A program made the position numbers and the translations under genes. Positions 31,948 to 39,286 of a stretch of DNA of 39,286 nt are shown in pieces. Origin of the DNA: Actinomycetes bacterium (GTDB lineage Bacteria; Actinomycetota; Acidimicrobiia; Acidimicrobiales; JAMCQF01); the NCBI GenBank assembly GCA_021851885.1, contig JAJZBS010000014.1:1-39286 (forward strand), given 5' to 3'. Below the pieces are notes generated by a model. That model was not told the DNA's origin and did no database searches. It saw nothing but the letters and a program-made list of their open reading frames with translations. Every line of letters begins with the position of its first letter. The first letter of the stretch is position 1.

Positions 31948-33183
31948 GTGGACTTCGTCTCAGGCCTGCGCTGTCGCGAGTGCGGGCGGACGTACCCGGC
32001 GGAAGCGCTACACGTCTGCGACTTCTGCTTCGGCCCCCTCGAGGTCGATTACGACTACGAGGCCATCGCAGCCGTCATCACCCCCGAGAGGATCGCGGCC
32101 GGACCGCGCACAATCTGGCGCTACCGCGATCTTCTGCCGGTGGTCGACGATGCTCCGGTCGACCTCGGGACGGGCTTCACACCGCTCGTGCGCGCCGATC
32201 GCCTTGCCGCCGAGCTTGGGCTCGGCGAGCTGTGGATCAAGAACGACACGGTGAACCCAACGGGATCCTTCAAGGACCGGGTTGTGTCCGTGGCGCTGAC
32301 CAAGGCCCGCCAGCTCGGGTTCCAGGTCGCGGCGTGCGCTTCCACCGGCAATCTTGCCAACGCCGTCGCTGCGCACGCAGCCCGTGCCGGCATGGCGTCG
32401 GTCGTGTTCATCCCCGCCGACTTGGAGCGTGCCAAGATCGTCACGACGGCGGTCTACGGGGGCCGCCTCATCGCGGTGGACGGGACCTACGACGACGTCA
32501 ATCGCCTCTGCGCCGAGCTGACGAGCGAGCACCCGGCGTGGGCGTTCGTCAACGTTAACGTGCGCACCTACTACGCCGAGGGGTCGAAGACGTTGGCGTT
32601 CGAGATCGCCGAGCAGCTCGGCTGGCAAGCGCCGGACCACGTCGTCGTGCCTGTCGCTTCGGGCAGCCAGCTCACGAAGGTGCGCAAGGGCTTCGATGAG
32701 CTCGCCAAGGTCGGGCTCCTGGCCCCCGACACGGCGGTGCGCGTCTCGGGGGCGCAGGCCGCGGGGTGTTCCCCGGTGGCGACGGCCTTCAGCGAGGGCG
32801 TCGACATCGTCCGGCCGGTCAAACCGGCGACGATCGCAAAGTCCCTGGCGATCGGCAATCCCGCCGACGGCTGGTACGCCCTCCAGGCGGTCCGGGAGTC
32901 CGGCGGGGGATTCGGAGCCGTCGACGACGACGAGATCATCGAAGGGATCCACCTGCTCGCCCGCACCGAAGGGATCTTTGCCGAGACCGCCGGCGGGGTA
33001 ACGATCGCGACGCTTGCCAAGCTCGCCGCCTCCGGCGTCGTGCGCCCCGACGAGAGAGTCGTGGCCCTCGTGACGGGTCACGGGCTCAAGACCGTCGAGG
33101 CGCTTGCCGACACGGCGAACCCGACGGCGACGATCGCTCCGACGCTGGAGGCCTTCGACGCCGTCAACGACCTGGGGTCCTGA
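31948..33183 (+). CDS. thrC: Threonine synthase-family PLP enzyme under SAM-riboswitch control
   Basis: A 411-residue fold-type II PLP enzyme. An N-terminal zinc ribbon (Cys9-x2-Cys12, Cys24-x2-Cys27) precedes the PLP domain, with PLP-binding Lys109 in NDTVNPTGSFKDRVVSVAL, ASTGNLANAVAAHAARAG, the phosphate-binding VPVASGSQLTKVRKGFDELA and GIFAETAGGVTIATLAKLAA. It is a close relative of archaeal-type ThrC, which acts on O-phosphohomoserine. Two contexts are unusual: a SAM-I riboswitch covers its ribosome-binding site, and a CysO-like thiocarboxylate carrier follows. It may therefore make homocysteine from O-phosphohomoserine and CysO-bound sulfur, instead of or besides threonine. The family is sure; the substrate is an inference. 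Confidence 0.88.
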   Translation: MDFVSGLRCRECGRTYPAEALHVCDFCFGPLEVDYDYEAIAAVITPERIAAGPRTIWRYRDLLPVVDDAPVDLGTGFTPLVRADRLAAELGLGELWIKNDTVNPTGSFKDRVVSVALTKARQLGFQVAACASTGNLANAVAAHAARAGMASVVFIPADLERAKIVTTAVYGGRLIAVDGTYDDVNRLCAELTSEHPAWAFVNVNVRTYYAEGSKTLAFEIAEQLGWQAPDHVVVPVASGSQLTKVRKGFDELAKVGLLAPDTAVRVSGAQAAGCSPVATAFSEGVDIVRPVKPATIAKSLAIGNPADGWYALQAVRESGGGFGAVDDDEIIEGIHLLARTEGIFAETAGGVTIATLAKLAASGVVRPDERVVALVTGHGLKTVEALADTANPTATIAPTLEAFDAVNDLGS

Positions 33184-33197
33184 ACGCCGGGCTGGGG

Positions 33198-33203
33198 TAG
33201 CCT
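33198..33203 (+). promoter_or_regulatory. Putative -10 box (TAGCCT) between thrC and cysO
   Basis: TAGCCT could give a separate SAM-independent transcript of cysO with a short leader containing AGGAAGG. Confidence 0.3.
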
Positions 33204-33235
33204 CACCTAGAGAGACCAGAAGGAAGGTACGAAAA

Positions 33236-33511
33236 GTGACGGTGACCGTCCGAGTCCCGAGCCAGCTCCGGAGCCTCACGGGAGGAGCCGGTGAGGTGAG
33301 CCTCGAAGGTGGCACGGTGGGAGAGGTGCTCAAGGGCCTCGAAGCAGCCCACCCCGGCTTCGGGGAACGGCTCTTCGACGAGCAAGGGAACCTACGTCGC
33401 TTCGTCAACGTCTTCCTCGCCGACGAGGACGTGCGCTTCCTGGACGGTTTGGCCACGAGCGTCGCCGACGGTCAGACGCTCTCGATCGTGCCCGCCGTGG
33501 CAGGGGGATAG
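33236..33511 (+). CDS. cysO: CysO-like sulfur carrier protein (MoaD/ThiS fold)
   Basis: A 91-residue ubiquitin-like protein ending in Ala-Gly-Gly, the tail that is adenylated and turned into a thiocarboxylate. It resembles mycobacterial CysO over its length: VTVRVPSQLRSLTGGAGEVS, LRRFVNVFLADEDVRFLDGL, ATSVADGQTLSIVPAVAGG, where the AVAGG ending is the same. CysO-COSH is the sulfur donor for CysM in cysteine synthesis and is released by the Mec+ peptidase; neither cysM nor mec is here. Instead the partner gene is the ThrC-like enzyme 52 bases upstream. GTG 33236 follows AGAAGGAAGG. Confidence 0.9.
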   Translation: MTVTVRVPSQLRSLTGGAGEVSLEGGTVGEVLKGLEAAHPGFGERLFDEQGNLRRFVNVFLADEDVRFLDGLATSVADGQTLSIVPAVAGG

Positions 33512-33571
33512 GCCCGGCGGTAGCGAACCCGGGTCGACAACGACCGGGAACCCGATGAAGGAGGACCCGCG

Positions 33572-33838
33572 ATGGGCTTCATGGACAAGGTGAAGGAAGG
33601 GGCGGCCCAGGTCGCCTCCAAGGCCCAAGATGCAGGCAAGGCCGGACAGGCCAAGCTCGAGGAAGTGCAGGCGAAGCGACGCCTCGACGCTCTCCTGCGG
33701 GATCTCGGCGCCGTGGTCTATCTGGACAAGGCCGGTCGCGGTTCGGATAACGCCGAGTCCGAGGCAGTGGACCTCATCAGCCAGATCGAAACCACCGAGA
33801 AAGAGCACGAGGTCCAGGTGACCCCCCCGGAGGCCTGA
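33572..33838 (+). CDS. Small helical protein of unknown function
   Basis: An 88-residue charged protein. The N-terminus is an amphipathic Ala/Lys-rich helix (MGFMDKVKEGAAQVASKAQD) reminiscent of LEA- or YtxH-like stress proteins. A middle segment (RRLDALLRDLGAVVYLDKAG) and an acidic end (LISQIETTEKEHEVQV) follow. There is no signal peptide, membrane helix or cysteine. A very good ribosome-binding site (GAAGGAGG) precedes ATG 33572. It sits between cysO and groEL. I do not recognise a family with confidence, though similar proteins seem common in this lineage. Confidence 0.75.
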   Translation: MGFMDKVKEGAAQVASKAQDAGKAGQAKLEEVQAKRRLDALLRDLGAVVYLDKAGRGSDNAESEAVDLISQIETTEKEHEVQVTPPEA

Positions 33839-33919
33839 GCTTCCGACGGGGCCATCCCGCCCGGCCCGCCGGCTGCCCGCCCGATCAGACCGCCCGGGCC
33901 TTTGTGCCGTGGTCGTATC

Positions 33920-33938
33920 CCGCCCGGGTCACGGGCGG
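33920..33938. terminator. Possible hairpin terminator upstream of groEL
   Basis: CCGCCCG-GGTCA-CGGGCGG forms a 7-bp perfect stem 80 bases after the small protein gene; no U-run follows. Confidence 0.35.
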
Positions 33939-34020
33939 TCCGGTGGCGGCTGTGCCTGCCGGGGCCGTCGCCGCCCGGCGCCCCTTTCCTGGTCGAGGCC
34001 CCAAGGTCGAAAGCCCGGCA

Positions 34021-34042
34021 GCGCCTTCTTGCGCGAAGGCGC
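34021..34042. repeat. 8-bp inverted repeat just before the groEL promoter region
   Basis: GCGCCTTC-TTGCGC-GAAGGCGC is a perfect hairpin 16 bases before CIRCE. The loop TTGCGC could also be the -35 element of the groEL promoter. Confidence 0.45.
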
Positions 34043-34058
34043 CGACCGTGATTTGCTA

Positions 34059-35730
<1,672 letters not shown>

Positions 35731-35832
35731 TCCCGGGCAGCTGCCCCGGACGCGGCCAACCGCGCTGCCTGAGCCTCGTCCCACCGGACCCGAAGGGCGA
35801 TCTTCCGCCGGCCCGTGCCACGGCCGCAGCCA

Positions 35833-35838
35833 TAGACT
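35833..35838 (+). promoter_or_regulatory. -10 box (TAGACT) of a leaderless hemQ promoter
   Basis: TAGACT ends 6 bases before GTG 35845; no ribosome-binding site is present. Confidence 0.5.
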
Positions 35839-35844
35839 GCGCCC

Positions 35845-36540
35845 GTGGCTGAGCCAGCAAGACCATCGTCGGGATGGGGCGTCCTGCATCTGTTCTGTCG
35901 CGCGGGGCCCGCAGTCGACGCGGCGGCAGTGGAGAGTGCTGTCGCCAAAGCGCACGACAGCACCTGCCAAGTCGTCACCGCCGCCATCCTCGGCCACAAG
36001 GCCGATCTCTGCATCTTGGCGCTATCCGACGATCTGTGGCACTTGCGCCGGCTCCAGTCTGCAGTCGTTGCCGCCGGTCTCGATGTGGCGACGTCGTACG
36101 TCTCCCTGACCGAGGTGTCCGAGTACGCAGCGGGGATGCCCGCCGAGCGCGTCCGTGATCGCCTCTACCCGGTCCTGCCGCCGCGCGGCATGCGCGCCTT
36201 CTCCTTCTACCCCATGTCGAAGCGGCGCGTGCCGCATCAGAACTGGTACGAGCTGCCCTTCGACGAGCGCAAGGATCTGATGCTCGGTCACGGATCGGTC
36301 GGTCGCGGATTTGCCGGGCGCGTGGTGCAGCTGGTCACAGGTTCGGCCGGCCTCGACGACTACGAGTGGGGAGTGACGCTCTTCGCGACGGATCCCGACG
36401 ACCTCAAAGACGTGGTCTATGCAATGCGCTTCGACCCGGCATCGGCACGCTACGCCGACTTCGGACCCTTCTATGCGGGCATGGTCGCGCCGGTGGGCGA
36501 GATCTTGCGCGAGGTCATCCCCCTGGGTGGTGATCGATGA
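35845..36540 (+). CDS. hemQ: Coproheme decarboxylase HemQ (ChdC, chlorite dismutase family)
   Basis: A 231-residue protein of the chlorite dismutase-like family that in Gram-positive bacteria decarboxylates coproheme III to heme b, the last step of the coproporphyrin-dependent pathway. Conserved parts: FSFYPMSKRRVPHQNWYELP with the probable radical Tyr122, DERKDLMLGHGSVGRGFAGR with the probable heme-ligand His149, LVTGSAGLDDYEWGVTLFAT and VVYAMRFDPASARYADFGPF. The N-terminal half is the more variable ferredoxin-like repeat. GTG 35845 is leaderless. The stop overlaps larE as ATGA. No other heme genes are in the window. Confidence 0.94.
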   Translation: MAEPARPSSGWGVLHLFCRAGPAVDAAAVESAVAKAHDSTCQVVTAAILGHKADLCILALSDDLWHLRRLQSAVVAAGLDVATSYVSLTEVSEYAAGMPAERVRDRLYPVLPPRGMRAFSFYPMSKRRVPHQNWYELPFDERKDLMLGHGSVGRGFAGRVVQLVTGSAGLDDYEWGVTLFATDPDDLKDVVYAMRFDPASARYADFGPFYAGMVAPVGEILREVIPLGGDR

Positions 36541-37364
36541 CCGTCACCGCAACCTCCAGCGTCAGGACATCGCAGGCCGAGGAGTCACTGCGCGCCGTCC
36601 TGCGCCGTCTGGCGCCGGTTGTCGTCGCCTTCAGCGGAGGTGCGGACTCGGCACTGCTGGCGTGGATGGCGAACGGCGAGCTCGGACGGTCGCGCGCGCT
36701 GTGCGCGACAGCCGTCTCCCCCTCGCTTGCACCGGAGGAGGAGGCCGACTGCCGGTCCATCGCCGCCGAGTGGGGTCTGCGGTGGACGGCGGTTGAGACC
36801 GACGAGATGGGCTCGGATGCCTACCGGGCGAACGGGCCGGATCGTTGCTACCACTGTAAGGATGCCCTCATGGATGCCCTCGTGCCGCTGGCGCGGCGCG
36901 AATCGGCGACAGTCGTGCTCGGCGTCAATGTCGACGATCTCTCGGACTACCGCCCCGGCCAGCGGGCCGCTCGAGAGCGTGGCGCCTCCTTTCCTTTTGT
37001 CGAAGCCGGCATGACCAAGGACGACGTGCGGGCGCTTTCGCGCGCCCATGGCCTGCGGACCGCGGCCAAGCCGGCCGCGCCGTGCTTGGCGTCGCGACTG
37101 CCATATGGGACGCCCGTGACCGTCGGCGTGTTGTCGTCGGTGGCCAGGGCCGAGTCGGCGTTGCGGGCGCTCGGCTTTGCCGGGTTGCGCGTCCGCCACT
37201 ATGGCAACGTGGCGCGCATCGAGCTTCCGGAAGACCGTCTGGCAGAAGCGGTCGCCCTGCGTAGCGAGATCATCGCCGGCGTGCGCGGCGCGGGGTACCG
37301 CTACGTGACACTCGACCTAGAGGGGATGCGATCGGGCAACCTGAACCGCGAGGCCGGGCTGTGA
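36537..37364 (+). CDS. larE: LarE-family ATP-dependent sulfur transferase
   Basis: A 275-residue PP-loop enzyme of the LarE family. The PP-loop SGGADS is at residues 33-38. LarE adds sulfur to the pyridinium dinucleotide precursor of the nickel-pincer cofactor of lactate racemase. In Lactobacillus plantarum one sacrificial Cys in the CLASR motif gives its sulfur; here that Cys is Cys183 (PCLASRLPYG), and an extra pair, Cys104-x2-Cys107 (RCYHCKDALMDALVP), matches the three-cysteine members that carry an iron-sulfur cluster. larA, larB and larC are absent. It is coupled to hemQ (ATGA) and to the NIL gene (GTGA), so it may serve another sulfur transfer. Confidence 0.9.
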   Translation: MTVTATSSVRTSQAEESLRAVLRRLAPVVVAFSGGADSALLAWMANGELGRSRALCATAVSPSLAPEEEADCRSIAAEWGLRWTAVETDEMGSDAYRANGPDRCYHCKDALMDALVPLARRESATVVLGVNVDDLSDYRPGQRAARERGASFPFVEAGMTKDDVRALSRAHGLRTAAKPAAPCLASRLPYGTPVTVGVLSSVARAESALRALGFAGLRVRHYGNVARIELPEDRLAEAVALRSEIIAGVRGAGYRYVTLDLEGMRSGNLNREAGL

Positions 37365-37600
37365 AGGGGATCCGGGTCCGTCTGACGTTCCCCGAGGAGC
37401 TCATCCGGGAGCCGATTCTCGCCCTCGTGGCCCGCGAGCACGACGTCCTCCCGAACATCCGGCGCGCGTCGGTCGAAGAGAACGAGGGGTGGATCGTCTG
37501 CGAGCTCGACGGCGAGGCCCGCGCCGTCGACGCGGCCATCGCCTGGCTTGAAAAGCGCGGCGTCGGCGTCGACTACCTGGGAGACGCCGTCGAGAGCTGA
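37361..37600 (+). CDS. NIL domain protein
   Basis: A 79-residue protein made almost entirely of one NIL domain: VRLTFPEELIREPILALVAR, then VLPNIRRASVEENEGWIVCE, then VDAAIAWLEKRGVGVDYL. NIL domains are found at the C-terminus of the methionine importer ATPase MetN, where they bind methionine, and next to ferredoxin domains in sulfur enzymes of methanogens. Here the domain is alone. GTG 37361 overlaps the larE stop (GTGA), implying joint function, perhaps as a ligand sensor or a partner in sulfur transfer. The role is inferred only. Confidence 0.86.
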   Translation: MKGIRVRLTFPEELIREPILALVAREHDVLPNIRRASVEENEGWIVCELDGEARAVDAAIAWLEKRGVGVDYLGDAVES

Positions 37601-37669
37601 ACGCGCCACTGGTGGGCGCTGTGGTCGTGCCCGCGCTGTGCGGCCGGCGCGCACCAGCGAACGGAGCCT

Positions 37670-37722
37670 GGAACCGAAAAGGGCGGGCCGGCGGAACCGA
37701 AAAGGGCGGGCCGGCGGAACCG
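37670..37722 (+). repeat. 23-bp tandem repeat (two copies plus a partial) upstream of the lipoprotein
   Basis: A 23-base unit beginning GGAACCGAAAAGGGCGGG occurs at 37670-37692 and 37693-37715; a third truncated copy (GGAACCG) runs to 37722 and abuts the -10 box. Confidence 0.95.
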
Positions 37723-37728
37723 TATAGT
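37723..37728 (+). promoter_or_regulatory. -10 box (TATAGT) of a leaderless promoter
   Basis: TATAGT, the best -10 match among the leaderless set, ends 7 bases before ATG 37736. The -35 position falls inside the second repeat copy. Confidence 0.55.
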
Positions 37729-37735
37729 TGCCCTG

Positions 37736-39223
37736 ATGTTGGAGTCCTGTTGCCGCCGCGGCCCGCGTAGGTCGGCGGTAGCCCACCGTTCGGCGACAAT
37801 CGCCGTGGTCGTCGCCGCAGCCGCCGTCCTCGCCTCGTGCTCTTCGACGGCGCCCAAAGCTGCGCCGGCACAGACGTCGGCGACTGGCGCGAGCTCCGCT
37901 ACAGGCCCGCCCCTCGTCTCGTTCGAAACGAGTGCAGCGCTTGCTGCGAACGGACCTCTTGCGACCGGGCAGACCGCTGCGTCGACCTGCGGGTCGAACC
38001 GGAGCGGGTGGCTTGCCGAGATCGCCAAGGTCGGGCTCTCGGCGGCGAAGGTCTCCAAGCACTGGGCGTTCCTCGAGCCTCTCGGCAACGGGATCACCGG
38101 GAGGCAGCTCCAAGGATCGGGGACGATCACCTCGATCGACGTGGGCAACGTCGACGTTCCCTTCGATCACCCCTTTGCGGGGGATATGAGCTTCAACGAG
38201 AAGCTCGACAGCCCCTATGTGGGGCTGAGCCGCAATCTCGGGGTCGGCCTGACGCCCGGGGAGGGGGACCCGCGCGGCGTCGTCCACGACGAGCTGATGA
38301 CGGGCTTGATGCCGCATCCGGTTGGCAATGGGTCCCTCGGGGCTACGTCGACGTGGCCGCAGTATGCGACCAACAGCGCCAAGACCGTCACCCAAGCGTT
38401 CGTCCCGCGCACGGGCGATCGGGTCGCCGTCATGGGCTACTGGGTCGTCGACTGCGGCCACACGGACTTCCACACCGAGCTCCATTCGGTCACGTTCATG
38501 GCCTACGGGCATCGCTCTGGCTCGGCCACGGTGGCGCACGCCTTTTTCAACCCGTACGAGGAGGCGCAGCTCTACAACCCGGATCTCGCATTGGCCGGTC
38601 TCGTGAGCGACCCGTCGCGCCTGGACGCCCCGGCAACGCAGAACATCCTCAAGTACCTCGTCACGGCCATCGTGCGCGTCGCATCCGGCCAGGACAAGCA
38701 GGCGACCCTGCCCGTCCTCGTTGAGCCGAACCTTCAGTCGCCCGCTCCCTGGACGGTGTGCGCCCCGCCGGGGACCCGGGGGGGCCGCCACTCCCGCCTG
38801 TCGGTTTCTTACCGGTTCTCGGCACGCCCGGGCGTGGATATCTCCGTGACCGGGGACCCCGCGACGGGTTGCGCACAGGTCACGACGACGCTGCCCAAGG
38901 CGTACCGGCCCGCCGACGTTCCCGGACAGCGGGAGTGCCCGACGTCGTGGTCGTGGCTGCAGGCGAACGCCCTGGCCTACGCGCCGGGCGGAGGTGGGCG
39001 ATCGTTCAACCTCGAGCAGGAGATCCTCGACCAGGTCAAGCAGGTGGCGCCACAGCTCGTGCCCCGCCTCGAGGCCCACCTCAGCCAACCCGTCCTGTCG
39101 ACGTGCTTCCCGCCCCTCGTCGTGCCGGACCTCGGCACGCCTGCGGCAGGCCACCACAGCGTGACCCGGTCCCCTTCCCAGGCAATGCCCTTTGCCGGGT
39201 GGGTCCGTGTCACCTGGAACTGA
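37736..39223 (+). CDS. Secreted lipoprotein of unknown function with a His-rich motif
   Basis: A 495-residue protein exported as a lipoprotein: Arg-rich N-terminus, hydrophobic TIAVVVAAAAV, lipobox LASC with Cys35. An Ala/Ser/Thr-rich linker follows to about residue 65. The globular part has GYWVVDCGHTDFHTELHSV (His242, His246, His250; a HxxxHxEL-type cluster that could bind a metal), VAHAFFNPYEEAQLYN, LSVSYRFSARPGVDISVTGD and a Pro-rich C-terminus. Several cysteines suggest disulfides. I do not recognise the family. ATG 37736 is leaderless behind TATAGT. It is probably on the outer face of the membrane. Confidence 0.8.
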   Translation: MLESCCRRGPRRSAVAHRSATIAVVVAAAAVLASCSSTAPKAAPAQTSATGASSATGPPLVSFETSAALAANGPLATGQTAASTCGSNRSGWLAEIAKVGLSAAKVSKHWAFLEPLGNGITGRQLQGSGTITSIDVGNVDVPFDHPFAGDMSFNEKLDSPYVGLSRNLGVGLTPGEGDPRGVVHDELMTGLMPHPVGNGSLGATSTWPQYATNSAKTVTQAFVPRTGDRVAVMGYWVVDCGHTDFHTELHSVTFMAYGHRSGSATVAHAFFNPYEEAQLYNPDLALAGLVSDPSRLDAPATQNILKYLVTAIVRVASGQDKQATLPVLVEPNLQSPAPWTVCAPPGTRGGRHSRLSVSYRFSARPGVDISVTGDPATGCAQVTTTLPKAYRPADVPGQRECPTSWSWLQANALAYAPGGGGRSFNLEQEILDQVKQVAPQLVPRLEAHLSQPVLSTCFPPLVVPDLGTPAAGHHSVTRSPSQAMPFAGWVRVTWN

Positions 39224-39286
39224 CCTTCCCGCCCCCGCGCACGAGCGCCTCGCGTCAACCGGCTACCGGGGGCCGGCGCCACCTCC

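Noticed and set aside
33236-33511. ThiS or MoaD proper (thiamine or molybdopterin synthesis)
   Set aside because: No thi or moa genes are near, and the RFVN...DEDVRF and AVAGG segments match CysO better.

Overview
The window is very GC-rich bacterial chromosome with tightly packed genes, many GTG starts, four-base stop/start overlaps (ATGA, GTGA) and several promoters that abut the start codon. Gene content (SigR/RsrA-type pair, CysO-like sulfur carrier, DisA, CarD, ClpC, GpgS, HemQ, DUF3263 and LytR_C proteins, DUF2520-PanC linkage) points to Actinomycetota. The fused IspDF, the lack of ftsH between hpt and folE, the lack of cysS after ispDF and a lone groEL suggest a deep-branching class such as Acidimicrobiia; that placement is inference. 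There are no insertion sequences, phage genes or CRISPR arrays.

Layout. (1) 1-2645: two divergent ECF sigma/anti-sigma pairs: a minus-strand sigma with a membrane-anchored CU044_5270-like partner (cut by the window edge), and a plus-strand SigR-like sigma with a zinc anti-sigma factor. (2) 2740-15610: a long co-directional cofactor block: zinc metalloprotease-like protein, tilS, hpt, folE, folP, a degenerate dual-specificity phosphatase, folB, folK, a DUF2520 protein, panC, panD, nadB, nadC, coaX, lysS. It makes folate, pantothenate/CoA and NAD precursors and ends in lysyl-tRNA synthetase. (3) 15822-17407: a small secreted protein and a convergent polyprenyl diphosphate synthase. (4) 17730-25945: the stress/genome-maintenance and isoprenoid block clpC, radA, disA, carD, ispDF, rlmB-like, with a tRNA-Thr antisense to the end of rlmB. 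(5) 26151-31746: DUF3263 and LytR_C proteins, then otsB, otsA, glycerate kinase and gpgS, a compatible-solute (trehalose and glucosylglycerate) neighbourhood. (6) 31800-37600: a SAM-I riboswitch controlling a threonine-synthase-family enzyme and a CysO-type sulfur carrier, a small helical protein, CIRCE-controlled groEL, hemQ, larE and a NIL-domain protein. (7) 37736-39223: a lipoprotein of unknown function behind a 23-bp tandem repeat.

The most promising candidate for an undescribed system is the SAM-riboswitch/threonine-synthase-like/CysO unit at 31800-33511. SAM-I riboswitches normally control methionine and sulfur genes, and CysO is a protein-thiocarboxylate sulfur donor, so this ThrC-like enzyme may make homocysteine from O-phosphohomoserine rather than, or as well as, threonine. 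Other points of interest are a pseudophosphatase inside the folate operon, repeated Gly/Ala/Pro-rich insertions in conserved enzymes, a three-cysteine LarE without larABC, and stacked palindromes in the clpC leader. All family calls rest on motif recognition by eye; no database search was run.
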